Source: Galerina marginata
Lineage: Eukaryota; Basidiomycota; Agaricomycetes; Agaricales; Galerinaceae
Direction of reading: 5' to 3'
Length of the DNA: 64,000 nucleotides
Assembly: GCA_023014335.1 (NCBI GenBank)
Contig: JAECYW010000013.1
Coordinates: 496,001 to 560,000 of the forward strand
Numbering within the stretch: position 1 is the first letter of the stretch; every line of letters starts with the position of its first letter. The position numbers and the translations under genes are program-made. The notes beneath the pieces were generated by a model. That model worked only from the letters and a program-made list of their open reading frames with translations. It searched no databases and was not told the origin of the DNA. Positions 11,020-21,708 of this stretch are shown one piece after another.

Positions 11020-12479
11020 ATGGATGGTGTTAATGGAGACTGTTATTCAGGCCTTTGTCTGTTCTGTCATCTTGTGTGTATCCACTGTCCCTTTTATGAA
11101 TTTTACCATGCTTATACCAAGAGTAGGTTTGGCTGGTATCTCTGTACTTTTCAAATCGGAGGTATGTCCCATTCTTGTGTCCTATATTCAACGCGAACTG
11201 AGGGTCTATCATGATTTTCGTAGTCGACTGGCTTATCCTTCGCCATACATATTACTTCCTTGGGAGTAAGTTCTACAGTTTGAAGGAACCTTCGTTCACT
11301 TGGACTAATCTTATCTTGCAGGCATTTACTTGATTCTGGTCAATCTACTCATTCCTTTAGTGTTTGCACTCTATTTATACTTGTGTTCTGGCCGTCGAAC
11401 CCGCAGCGTCGCATCATATACTTTGCCTGACAAGGCTTCGTTGACCGAACCGTACCAATGTGTCAACATGGATGGTGACCTTGCGGTATGCGATAAACAC
11501 AATGGTAATTGGAAACCACCACGAACGCACCATTGCTCTACCTGCGGGGTTTGCCGCCTTGAATTTGATCACCATTGTCCATGGGTACTGTACAAGATTC
11601 TAGTACTCCATAGCAGCTGCATGCTTACGGTGCATAGGTTGGCAACTGTGTAACGCTGTCGAATCTCAAAGCCTTTGTTTATCTTTTGTATTTGGTTCCT
11701 TTCGCTTTCGTGATTGCTATTCTGCCTGTCACCAGAATTCTTGCGGCCCATGTTCTTTTGGCGGTCAGGGTTTCTAGCGAAGACGAATGGGCAACTACCA
11801 TGTGGTGGAGCTGGTGGGGTTCGTGGATCCTCTGCGCAGGTCCTTTTGGTCGATGGGTAGTCGGTGCAATCCTTGGCTATATCGCGATGAAGGACGAGCA
11901 TCACCAAGATTCACCAACCCTGCCGGGGCACCTCATTGAAGAGCCGCATCTCCGAGTTATTCTTACAGCAGGTTTCGGGTGCCTTTTATCAATATTCGCT
12001 GTAGTGCGTAAATTGTTCGGCATATTTTCCCCTTCATTTAAAACTGCTTGCCAAGGTCATGGCAATCACTTCAACTCGCAAAATTCTCCGAGGGGTGACC
12101 ACGCTGGAAAATTTGCGGCCCCCTTCGACTGACCTCGGTCGCAACCAATACCTCGTCTGCATTCCGCAAGATGAGCCCGACAATATGGTGGTTATTCCAG
12201 TTCTTCCCGCCGAACGGATGTATGACCTTGGACCGTCTTGCAACTGGCAAGTTTTTGTAAGACGTCCGTTGCTGTCAACGTTGACCTCAAGGTTCGTGTT
12301 CACTGGGCAAAGATATCAGGTATCTTTTCTCATTCATTCTCGCCAATTTGTTGCGATAGCTCTTACGTTTGGCCAAAACTAAATCCGGTCATGGTACAAA
12401 GGATGCGATTATTTCGAAGGAACGGCCAGATTCCCCAGATTCCCCCTTGATTCCCTCTCCTTTTTACTTGTTAGAATGA
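11020..12479 (+). CDS. DHHC-type palmitoyltransferase
   Basis: An integral membrane enzyme that S-acylates cysteines of target proteins. Exons: up to 11161, then 11224-11265, 11322-11584, 11638-12003, 12056-12319 and 12360-12479. The cysteine-rich domain reads [21 protein letters not shown] followed by VGNCV, with DHHC as the active centre. Membrane segments flank it ([52 protein letters not shown]). The tail ends in an acidic/Ser-Pro stretch ([14 protein letters not shown]). The start is doubtful. The frame that continues into the DHHC domain is open only from the ATG at 11020, and a stop precedes it. The other frame, from 10955, encodes a hydrophobic N-terminus ([16 protein letters not shown]) and would join if one TG of the TGTGTG run near 11073-11080 were absent. 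Confidence 0.82.
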
Positions 12480-12772
12480 CCACTCTGGATACACTTATGC
12501 AGGCAATCGTGAACAGCACCTCGCTCCACTTCCCCTGAACTATAGCTATGCATGTTGGAGGAGAAAATGAACACAGCACCAGGTTCTTCTTTGCTGGGCT
12601 TTGTATTTTATAATATCCAGTCTCACCATCTTTGTTAACAGTCTTTTTTTTTTTTGGCCGAAGCTACTTCCGACCTGTCATTATGATTAACCCAAGATTA
12701 ACCGACCCAAGCAGGCTCTTTCGAAATCATTGTGATTCTCGCTCTTTTTCTCGGTTATGCAAAAATGTCCTT

Positions 12773-13663
12773 TTACGGCGCGGTGCCTTTACATGGAAGA
12801 TTAATCCACAATGAGAATTCCGCTCTCACATATACGAACATGGGACCCACCTTTATTGCCACACCCTACAGCTGGCCAGTTCCCAGCCGTCTCTCCGGAA
12901 AGACAAGCTCCGTTGAAAAGGGCACCACCGTCAGAACCCGACCATCTGCTGCATGGCACCTCGGTGAAAGTTCCGGTCAAAGCCCCGTGGCCAGAAGGGA
13001 AAAATGCCGATGAGCCCCCAGTGTCTTCACAGATGTCAAAGCTATGCGAACAGTTGGCAGGAGCTTTGCGGGTCAAATTGTCGTGATCACTCACTGGAAA
13101 GGTTTTCCGTGCTGGTTGTTGGGATTAGATCTGCTCTGTCCGCACCATTCCTACAAGTACAACGTCAACATCGAGCGGACATGGAATGAAAACAAAACAA
13201 ACTTGGTTCCCTTGAACCGGGCTAGTTACACTCGTTTAGAATCACCTTTATATTTGGGATTGCTGAGGCTTACCAAAGGTCTGTCACTTTAACGACGATT
13301 GTATGGAAAGGTCCAGTGAAGCCAGGAGAGAATGGGTCGGCTGTTCCACTGAGAGAGAAGCATCGTCCGCAAGCATCGCCAGCGCCTAGCCCAGGACTGG
13401 ATCCGAACGCCAGTTGGTTCACTGCTGCGGTGAACCCAGAAGCCTTCTTTCCGCAAGCTGGAAAACATCGGAATGGTCAAAACCGTCATATAGTTGTCCA
13501 ATACATTATTACCTGGACTTCCGCAGCCAGAGTACATAGTGAAAGAGGCAGCCCCAGAGGGGTTCTGAACGTATCCACCTGTGGCTCTTTCTTCGAGAGC
13601 AACAGCGTTGACGGCAAGCAAGCCACTGAGGAGGGTAATAGCAGACAGCAGCATTTTAAACAT
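12773..13663 (-). CDS. Glycoside hydrolase family 45 endoglucanase
   Basis: A secreted endo-beta-1,4-glucanase acting on cellulose or related beta-glucans. Six exons join in phase: 13513-13663, 13274-13457, 13203-13221 (19 nt), 13095-13150, 12851-13041 and 12773-12786, giving 204 aa. A signal peptide is clear (MFKMLLSAITLLSGLLAVNA, then VALEER as a possible Kex2-type propiece). The mature part shows the barwin-like GH45 pattern: TGGYVQNPSGAASFTMYSGC, GDACGRCFSLSGTADPFSPG, IVVKVTDLCP, NPNNQHGKPFHFD, and GNWPAVGCGNKGTAP at the end. The HFD aspartate corresponds to the general acid of subfamily C enzymes. Cysteines are abundant and paired. There is no cellulose-binding module, as usual for subfamily C. 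Confidence 0.9.
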
Positions 13664-14068
13664 GATGGAATTACGTAGAATTTCGCGGTCATTTTATAGT
13701 GTGGCGCGTCATCTTCGGGGTTGTGAAGAAAGGTGTATGGAGCGTATTTTTACCCTATCCATGGTTCTTCCTTGGTAATTGTGTCATGTGTATTTTTTTT
13801 TTCAATGACGTTCAGGTGAGGTAGGTATTGTGGTTAGGAGTGAGAAATACTCCCTTGTCTGAGGGAATCTAGACGTGGCAAGAACCCTCTTCCTGGGTAT
13901 GTTACGACCCGTGTTGGTCGAGAACTAACCATGTCGCATTGTCGTTTGCTCCGAAGTGGAAGGTGATCACGAACAGCGACATTTAGTCACTCACCGATTC
14001 ACGGCGTGTTGATACCATAAAGGAGAAGCAAGTTTGATCGAATTCCTTTCAAGAGGCTATAAACAAGT
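13664..14068. promoter_or_regulatory. Upstream region of the GH45 gene
   Basis: About 400 bases between the GH45 start (-) and the stop codon of the complex I subunit (-). It must hold the endoglucanase promoter and the 3' end of its neighbour. A poly-T run lies at about 13792-13802. I cannot name a specific operator. Confidence 0.4.
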
Positions 14069-14781
14069 CTAAAAACTTTCTTCTTCCTTTTTAACACCAT
14101 ATTTCGCGGGATCCGTCCCATGATAGGGATGGTTGACGAAGTTGAACCTACAAAAGAAGTGTCAATACGATGTAGGAATGAAAGGTACGTAGAACTTACA
14201 TTGGGAAAATGGCTGAAGAGGCATAAATTGGTTATATTTATGAAGACTCAAAAAGGGCAAGTTACTTACCGAAGTTAAGCTGCGACCACTGTGAATTTCT
14301 CGATGCTGCTTTCTGGACCCATTCTGGCTGTGGTGATTCGCCATACAGTGGCTTTCCTTCGCGTGCGCGCTGGCTTAGCTCAGCCGAGTCCCTTTCCTCT
14401 TCCCGCTTGTTTTCCGACCAACCCCAGAACCGCACTGCGTGTTAAGTGAGCGAAGTAACGGAAGCGATGAATCAATCTGACGCACAACTTGATCTTTGGT
14501 AGGCTACTAGGAAGCCAGCAGTAAAGCCCAAGAATCCACCGAGTTTCAAACTGGTCCTCAGCTTAAGCTTTGTGGGGTCTGCCATTTCTGTTTCATGGTC
14601 AGAAAATGGCGCAGTTGAGTGCAACAAGTAACACACCCCAGAAGTAAAGAGCTGCCGGAAACGCAGCAGTCGTGCCGGCCCATGCGGCGTAGTCGGAGGG
14701 CCGAAAGTATCTGATCACACGGGAAGCATGGGGGTCCGCGTCGATGAGAGGATATTCGGTCTTGACGACCTTGTTCAGCAT
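14069..14781 (-). CDS. NADH:ubiquinone oxidoreductase (complex I) 21 kDa subunit
   Basis: An accessory membrane-arm subunit of mitochondrial respiratory complex I (the fungal 21 kDa / NUXM type). Five exons in phase: 14637-14781, 14489-14587, 14270-14434, 14200-14212 (13 nt) and 14069-14147, giving 166 aa. Family motifs: YPLIDADPHASRVIRYFRPS near the start, then GFLGFTAGFLVAYQRSMRFW with a membrane helix, then REGKPLYGESPQPEWVQ and FVNHPYHGTDPAKYGVK near the end. The start ATG at 14779-14781 gives MLNKVVKTEYPL. A longer frame upstream opens only with GTG and is unlikely. The 13-nt exon is required to link SQLNF to FNFVNHPY. The gene is divergent from the nucleoporin gene, with a palindromic E-box between them. 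Confidence 0.9.
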
Positions 14782-14839
14782 GCTGGCTGTGGACTTTCTT
14801 GATGAATGGGACGGCGGAAGGGTGCGGTTGTTGTAGGCC

Positions 14840-14849
14840 GTCACGTGAC
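14840..14849. promoter_or_regulatory. GTCACGTGAC palindromic E-box
   Basis: A perfect 10-base palindrome with a CACGTG core. It lies in the 183-base divergent promoter between the complex I 21 kDa subunit and the nucleoporin gene. Cbf1/USF-type bHLH factors bind this core, and Cbf1 regulates respiratory genes in several fungi. The role here is inferred from sequence and position only. Confidence 0.5.
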
Positions 14850-14964
14850 TATGTTATAGACCTGCCCTGAAGTGCACTTGGCTTTGGCCTTGAAGTTGCA
14901 GTGGCACCTCGTTGCTGCTCTGACTGAACGCCCTTGTTTTCCATCTCCTTCTCGCGGGACCGTC

Positions 14965-17830
14965 ATGAGCGCCATTCGCGGCCATTCGAATCGCAATGAA
15001 ATCCGCAAGCAACGATCGGCTCCATATTACGCTCGTTCAGTGGTGAGATTTACTCTACTTTTGCTGTGCTGTTCACCCTTGCTCAGGTCTTCCTAGGTTC
15101 GCACTGTCTATAAATTCCTTGGTTGGAAAGTCACGGACGAAGATAGCGAATCTTTAAACCTTTCCGAGGGTTCTTCTGAAAAAATTTCAAATTCTATAAA
15201 CCAAACTGTATGGAGCGTTTAATATTTGCGACTTTTCATTGTTCTGAATGTTCAACAGAGCACTTCGTCAACAAAACGCGCTCTAGATCCAAACAACTAT
15301 GAAGCGACTCCCCACCAGCACATGCATTTTAGTCGGACACCATTAAAACCAGTCGAGCCTATCAACTTCCGTTCGCAAGATCCAATTTCATCTGATCCAA
15401 ACAGTCCCAGGTCTCCTCTGTCCATTGGTCAAATGGACACCGGGACACGTAAGGAATATTACACTATTTATTGTACTCCCTGGCTCATAAACTTATAGCA
15501 GAAAATTCTGGCACTTTCCACTTCCGCTTCGGATCCAACTCGCCCTCCTTCACCAGCCCTAGCCCCCAAACGGTCACACCATCATCTTCTCCGAAGAAAA
15601 AGTTGGCACGAAACCCCAATGGCACTTATCGCTGGGAAGGTGCAGGTAGTGCGAAGCATGCCCGTCCGCGTAACAGATACGCATCACCCGCCTTCGGCGT
15701 CTCTCCATCAAAGGCCGAGCGCGTCATCCTGAAGGATAACTCTGGCCCAGGAGAAACCCTGTCAGACAGTAAAAGGCGCAAGGTCGGCGAAGAAAGTTCT
15801 ACTAGCTCACGCCTGTCTGCTTCTGATTCTCCAAACAATCCTGTACCATTTCCGGCTTCTTCACCTACGACGCCACGGACGAATGGCAGCACTACAAGAC
15901 CCACAACTTCATCGCCGTCTCGTCTTCGAACTCCGGCAAAACCGACAGCCCCCGTCGTCCCGTCGCCATTACGGCAAGCGTGGTCGGATGCATCTTCATC
16001 ATCTTCTCGGGATGACACACAGCATGGCCCGCCCCAGCCATCTAAGCAAACCAAAACCGCCAATTACATGGCAGGTTTAATCAAGGAGACTACTCCCCCG
16101 AAGAAACCTGACCTCAGTAACCCATATCAAGCTGCTAGCCCTGTAGGTAAGGTTGGACCACCTCGCCGAGGTACCAAGCGACCTCGTGCTACAGGAAAGC
16201 CTCCTGCACCAGGCAAGGACGATGCCGCCGACGAGAAAAAAGTCAAGAAGGAAGAAAAGGAAAAGGAGAAACTGAATGACTATTCTCCCCAAGCCATCAT
16301 TGAAGCAACTCTTCCTAAGGTCAGTTTCCTCATATTTTGCACTGTCTCAAAGAATTCATCTAACGCCTTACTATCCAGGGAAGTAAGCGTTCTCGCCCTC
16401 CTGCTCACTTCGAGAAGCGTGCCTCCTCAGAGGAAACTTTGGAGTCCCTTCCCACACAACGCGAGACGCCGGTTGTTGTAGAAACGAGGAAGGTGACTTA
16501 CGTTGTGGAAGAACCCGACCTGGATGAAGACGAAGCCCGTAGGTCGACCAAGAAGGTGAAACCCACCGTCAATGGCTATGGCCCACCGCCTTCAGTTAAG
16601 TCGAAGCCGTCAACATCTCCGCCTAGTGACTCGGACATCACCATCGAAGAGGTTGACATCAGCATGCAAAGTACAGAGGTTGAAAAGGCGAAGGAACTTC
16701 CAAAGTTAACGACGCAAGTTAACAGCAATGCATCCACTAACCCTGCGAGTGCATGTAGCCCGACATCCCGATCCTCGTTTAGCGCTTTTAAGCCGAACTC
16801 GATACCAAAGGAACCAAGCAAACTGCGATATAGCTTCCAGGCTGAAGTTTCTTCAGCCACTTCATCTCCAGCGTCGACGCCTACTCCTTTGCCCCAAGCG
16901 ACCCCGTCCCCTCTCCCAAAATCCGATTTCAAATTCTCTCCCCCATCCTCTGACTTCACTTTCAAGGTTGATGACAAAGCCACCAGTCCCAAATCCCAAC
17001 CTCTGCCAATTAAGCCTGAAGGCAAGGAAAACAACCCTGAGATGACTGTCAAAGCACAAGTTCGTGCTATGAATGCCATGTCTTTGCCCGTTTTTGCATT
17101 CGCCTTACCTGGGACATTGGTCTTTCCCAGTACACCGGATCATGTAAAGGCGCGGAACGACGCGAAGGCGCTTTCCAAGACGGCTCTCCCAACTTTCGAT
17201 TTTGGATCTGAAATGTCTGCCGTTCAATTTTCTTTTAATTACGATCCAGCTAAACCAAAGCAAGGCTCACACTTCAACCCGACTGCCCCTAAACAAAACA
17301 AACCATTTGTCTTGGGCTTAGGTCTTCCAACCACGCCGTTCACGCCTCCAAAACCAACTGCATCTTCCGCCCCAGTCAAAGGGTTCGACTTTGCCGGCGC
17401 TGGAATGAAGGTGCCTACCATTAGCAAAGATGCCAAGGCTTGCTCGCTTTGTGGACTTTCCAACCCCGCTACGGCTTCCAAGTGCAGCACTTGTGAAGAG
17501 CCCTTCCTCGCGACTACATCGCAAGCACCCCCCGTTAAAGCCTTTGATTTTGCGGCATCTGGAATGAAGCTGCCTACCATTAGCAAAGACTCCAAGGCTT
17601 GCTCACTTTGTGGCCTTTCCAGTCCCGTAACCGCATCTAAATGCAGCACCTGCGAAGAACCTTTTCCCGCATCTCTACCCGTGGCACCACCTGTGAAAGG
17701 CTTTGATTTTTCAGCAGCGGGAATGAAGCCACCCAGCGCTAGCAAAGATACTTGGTCATGCCCCTCTTGTGCACTGTCCAGTCCCGCTGCTGCTCAGGAA
17801 TGTGTCGTATGCGGAGAACCCAAGCCTTGA
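14965..17830 (+). CDS. Nucleoporin-like protein with three C4 zinc fingers (Nup153/Nup1-like)
   Basis: A probable nuclear-basket nucleoporin. Five exons in phase (14965-15042, 15097-15207, 15259-15448, 15502-16319, 16379-17830) give about 882 aa. The N-terminus is basic (SNRNEIRKQRSAPYYARSVV) and followed by TVYKFLGWKV, which could be an amphipathic membrane-binding helix. A motif GTYRWEGAGSAKHARPRNRY lies near residue 175. The middle is long, disordered and rich in Ser, Pro and Thr. The C-terminus carries three tandem units, each with an FDF motif followed by a CxxC-x10-CxxC finger. RanBP2/Nup153-type fingers of this form bind Ran. FG motifs are few. The assignment to a named nucleoporin is inference; a different Ran-related scaffold is possible. 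Confidence 0.7.
17380..17827 (+). repeat. Three tandem FDF + RanBP2-type zinc-finger units
   Basis: Three units of about 50-55 codons each contain GFDFAGAGMK / AFDFAASGMK / GFDFSAAGMK, then ISKD-like residues, then a four-cysteine finger. Fingers 1 and 2 are nearly identical (KACSLCGLS...ASKCSTCEEPF). Finger 3 is diverged and reads WSCPSCALS...QECVVCGEP. Only finger 3 has the Trp that usually precedes the first Cys in RanBP2-type fingers. The similarity of units 1 and 2 at the DNA level suggests a recent duplication. Confidence 0.85.
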
Positions 17831-18071
17831 ACCAATGCCCGGTTGCAATTTCATTGTTTTATCCACATCATAATCACAACTTGCATTCTACCGTCAGTCG
17901 CATCAATTTTTTCCCTTCTCTCGCAACACATTTCTTCATCGCTTTCAGCACTTGTCTGTATCTGTACATTAGCCTTTTTTTCTACGAGGGTGTTGCGTCG
18001 TGTGGTAGATCGAGCCAAGCGATAAAACAATTTTGATTATCGTCAATACAGAAACTTTTAAGTACACCGTC

Positions 18072-19593
18072 TTACGATCCCGGTGTATGTCTCGAGAAAT
18101 CTAATCGTCGTGCTATTGAGCGACCTTTGCTTTGTCCATCGTCTGGTGATGTGAGCTTGCGTTTGAGATTGCCATTGCGCGCCTTGACGCCAGGACCTGT
18201 TGAATTCATGTCCACGTTTCCGTCAACTTCTTCTAGTGGTCTTCCAGAAAATTGGGTGCTGCATTTTGGAAGCTTCGAGGGGAATGTCGGGTTCGGAAGG
18301 GCGAAGAAATATGGATGGAGCAGTGCCTACAAGAAGTACATTAGTGAAAAAAAAAAAACTATGTTATCAAGTAGGCGGTTACTTCTCGTGCAGTAATGCG
18401 TTTACGAGGCTCGTAAATCAAGCATTTGCTCAATAAATTTAAGGTATCGGCACTGGCAGCCGTGAATAAATCCCGTAGAGGCGTCTTCGGGAATTGACCG
18501 ACAGGGACATAGTCGGGCAACTTTGTATGACCCTAGAATTTTCAGACGATAGGTATAACGGCGCAGAGGTAGACTGGAAGTGTTATTCACCGGCCATTCC
18601 TCCTCCGTTGGAGTCCCCAGGGCTCTGAATATCGTCTTTAATTGGTCCATATCGCTCTCACCTGGTAGGTACGGAATACGAAGCATGAGCTCGGCAAATA
18701 TGCATCCAACAGACCAGATATCGACCGCGGAGCTATAATACCGACTACCGAACAGCAGTTCAGGAGGGCGATACCATCTGTCATTGGAGTGAGAATATAA
18801 GAAATGTCATCAAAACCGACATTCGAAATTTCTATGCACACCTGGTGATGACCTGGCAGGTCATTTTGTGTCCTGGGTCAGCAAAGTCTCTGGCGAGACC
18901 AAAATCTGCAATTTTGAGCTCCCCTTCTGAGGAGATGAGCAAATTGTTTGGTTTAAGGTCCTAAGGTGAACTGGTTAACTATATAGCTGACAATGGAAAG
19001 ACAATTAGCGTACGCGATGAAGAATAAAGTTGCGGTGGCAAAACTCAAGACCACGAAAAGTCATTGCCATCCAGCTTTTGATGTCCGCTGGGAGAAAGAC
19101 GAGAGATCTATCCTTAATGATCATTTCCAGGTCGGAGTCCAAGAATTCAAGGACGAGATTTAAATTCGTCTTCGACGAGAAGACATCAAGCAACTATTAT
19201 AAAGGATACTCAGTAGACGCCTGGATTGTGTTTGGTAAGAGCAGAAAGCAGCGCACCTCTATAACGTTGTGATGTTTCAACTCCCTCAAATACTTGACCT
19301 CGCGAATCGCTGACATGTCCAAGCCATCTTTGAATTGTCCGACTTTAATCTTCTTAATCGCAACTTTTCTTCCAGTGGACGCTTCTCTCCCTGTCGAACG
19401 GTGATATATGCATTCATGGTGAGCGGGCATAACTTGTGGCACATACCTTGGTAGACAACAGCATACGTTCCCTCTCCAACCTTCTTATCTTTCGCCCTAC
19501 GTATATAGTTCGGTCAATCCAGACTGACAGATACGGTTTGAATAATCACCATCGACGCTGTTTCTCTGTGTTGGCCTTCTCCACGGCGTCCAT
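18072..19593 (-). CDS. Cdk7/Kin28-type cyclin-dependent kinase (TFIIH kinase)
   Basis: Predicted catalytic subunit of the TFIIH kinase module, phosphorylating the RNA polymerase II C-terminal domain and possibly activating other CDKs. The gene has about eight short exons. Order: [15 protein letters not shown]; the P-loop [21 protein letters not shown] with the ATP-binding Lys; [15 protein letters not shown], the helix equivalent to [26 protein letters not shown]; the activation segment ending [18 protein letters not shown]; then [20 protein letters not shown] and [15 protein letters not shown], which are diagnostic of Cdk7. After ITARE, a T-rich intron leads to [20 protein letters not shown] and a basic tail ending at 18072. 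The kinase motifs look intact. Confidence 0.9.
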
Positions 19594-20040
19594 TTTATGT
19601 ACAGTACAACTCTTGAGACGATCAAGTCACAGAGTAAAGCAGCAGGTTATCGGAAACAAAGGGATTCGAGCTTTCCAGAGTCCAATCCAGTACCAAGAAA
19701 TAAGACGATTTGAGGGCCAACTAGCAAGCCATGCCGTTGCAGGCAGGCAGCACAATAAAGATGGATGCGAAACGAGCCTTCCACTTAAGGAAAGGACACG
19801 CTTGGCGTCATATAAGTATTTCGGGGCACGTGACAAATCGCGACCACGAGGCTTGTTCAAGTTCAAATTTATAAACCAGAGTAAACCGTATTTCTTTCTC
19901 TCATTTTTCTTGTCTTTTTTCTATGCTTGCATTGGAAGGCGTCGAAACCTACATGCATTGTTCTTGATTATTTTTTGACCGTATTTTCTTGCTCATTGTA
20001 ACACACTTCTTGCTTCTTTTCATTCGCCGCGATTCCAAAT
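19594..20040. promoter_or_regulatory. Divergent promoter, Cdk7-type kinase / J-domain protein
   Basis: This 447-base spacer separates two divergent start codons. It contains a CACGTG core at 19827-19832, TATA-like tataagta at 19811, and pyrimidine-rich tracts (19895-19925) shortly before the J-protein start. No coding signal was seen. Confidence 0.4.
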
Positions 20041-20837
20041 ATGCCGACCACATCGTTCAAGAATTTATACGACGTTCTCGGGATCGAACGTGAAGCTTCT
20101 GCTGACGATGGTGAGCTACTGCTTTGGGTACTGTGGCGTTGACTTACGTGATTGGATTTATTCCCATAGTTCGAAGAGCGTATAGGAAAAAGGCGCTGGA
20201 GACTCACCCAGACAAACTTGACCCATCTGCTAGTGAAGAAGAAAAACAGAATGCGGAACGGCAGTTTCACAAGGTCAGTCGCTTACGTTCTTTGTTCCCA
20301 ATTCTTAAGAAGATTCTCAAGTGCCGTAATGGAACAGGTGCATGAGGCATTCGAAATCCTTGGAGATCCTATCAAGCGCAAGGTCAGTATATCTCGCTTA
20401 CCTATCATTGCCTAAACTCTAGTAATGTAATTTGAAGGCACATGATCTACGCATGAGAGCCAGGACGGATCCTTCGCTGATATCTGCAGAAGCCGCGCGT
20501 CGGGTGAAGGAGAGAAAGGAGTGGGGTGAACGTCAGCGCGAGGAAAGCCTGAAACGCATGGCGGAATTTAACAAGGAACTGGAACGCGAGAAACGCGCAA
20601 AGGAGGCGGCCTTGGAAAAGATGAAGATCGAAGCCGCCATGGTCGCCGAGATGTTGAAAGGAATGTATCTGTCGAACCCAGAGTTTGCCGCAAGGAGAGA
20701 AGCTGCACTTCAGGTGTGATCTTAGACACCTCCCTGACTTTGTATTGGCCTAACTACTCCCTTCTCTGTGCTAGCGCAAGGCAGAGCGTGAGCGCGCTGA
20801 AATGTTCAGCCGCACTCAGCAGCCCATTCACTCATAA
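20041..20837 (+). CDS. J-domain (DnaJ-type) co-chaperone
   Basis: A protein expected to stimulate the ATPase of an Hsp70. Five exons in phase (20041-20110, 20170-20273, 20338-20382, 20438-20713, 20775-20837) give 185 aa. The N-terminal J domain is complete: FKNLYDVLGIEREASADD, VRRAYRKKALETHPDK with the essential HPD, and HEAFEILGDPIKRKAHD. There is no Gly/Phe-rich region and no zinc finger, so this is a type III J protein. The rest is a long, highly charged helix (KERKEWGERQREESLKRMAE) that probably forms a coiled coil. The layout resembles DNAJC17/Cwf23-like spliceosomal J proteins, but there is no RNA-binding domain, so the specific partner is unknown. Confidence 0.88.
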
Positions 20838-20958
20838 TAGGTTTCAATCTGGACTTTGACCAAGTCATTCGCTCTCTGTAACTTTTATTGGACGTATGTA
20901 TTTGAGTACTATGCTTCCCATCCTTTGTAATTATGCTATGTCAACATTCATTCAAAGC

Positions 20959-21567
20959 TCAGCTGGCCCCTAATGCTCCCAACCTGCTCTTCGCTATCCG
21001 CCCCACGTCATACACGGCTCGATCCAACTCTTTTTTCCATTCACTCCCAGCAAAGTCGACGGGCAATACACTGTCGAGCTCAGGTTGGTCGGCCGATAGT
21101 GAATGAAGAAAGCCCAGCACCTCCTCTAGCTCTTCAACAATGGCAGCGCGACTTCGACCGTTTACAAAAGTTATATACCGCAAGCCTGGATATTTCTTCT
21201 CGTAACATGCGTTCAGATGTCCCAAGCGGGCGAGGACATCTGGCGGTGTCGGCTTCGAGCCTTGGGCTTCTTGCTCGCGTGCACTGAGTTTCGATAGGTT
21301 TTTGCTCTCCCCAATACGTGGATGGCCAGATATAAATTCAGATTGCGCGCGTAGGTTCCAGTTTGTGATCTCCTCCAATGCGACATCGATTAAGTTGGTA
21401 TACGATACGTTCAAAGGCGACGATTTTAACACGGCACACAGCTGCGGTTCCAGCACGTTCACCAAGATCGGAGAATGTTCGAAGAGTGTTTCCAGCGTCA
21501 GAGCGAGGGGCGATGTTGGGCTCGAAGGCGCATTTCGGACGTCCTCCAGAGTCGGTAACGAGTTCAT
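20959..21567 (-). CDS. OHCU decarboxylase (uricase-pathway enzyme)
   Basis: 2-oxo-4-hydroxy-4-carboxy-5-ureidoimidazoline decarboxylase, the last step of urate to S-allantoin conversion. A single exon of 202 aa. Recognisable motifs are SGHPRIGESKNLSKLSAREQ, containing the HPRIG signature with the catalytic His and the SxxEQ motif, then DVLARLGHLNACYEKKYPGL and YITFVNGRSRAAIVEELEEVL. The last has the FVxGRxR...I element that binds the ureido ring. The start MNSLPTLEDVRNAPSSPTSP leads directly into the domain. An in-frame extension upstream lies in the divergent promoter and is unlikely. No peroxisomal SKL-type signal is present at the C-terminus (GALGAS). Convergent with the J-protein gene and divergent from the oxidoreductase. 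Confidence 0.9.
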   Translation of the reverse strand: MNSLPTLEDVRNAPSSPTSPLALTLETLFEHSPILVNVLEPQLCAVLKSSPLNVSYTNLIDVALEEITNWNLRAQSEFISGHPRIGESKNLSKLSAREQEAQGSKPTPPDVLARLGHLNACYEKKYPGLRYITFVNGRSRAAIVEELEEVLGFLHSLSADQPELDSVLPVDFAGSEWKKELDRAVYDVGRIAKSRLGALGAS

Positions 21568-21708
21568 GGTAGAGGGAGTAAAGTCCGCAATGAACCAGAT
21601 CTGATTTTGGGCTAGTGGACCGATAAATCCCGTGATAATTCTCCGTTCACAGACTCTAGATAACGGCTTCTGCTTCCTGTCTCCCAGACTCTCACCCACC
21701 ACTCGTCA

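Noticed and set aside
14782..14844. N-terminal extension of the complex I 21 kDa subunit (TAYNNRTLPPSH...)
   Set aside because: The extended frame begins with GTG, inside the divergent promoter and over the E-box; the ATG at 14779-14781 is the natural start.
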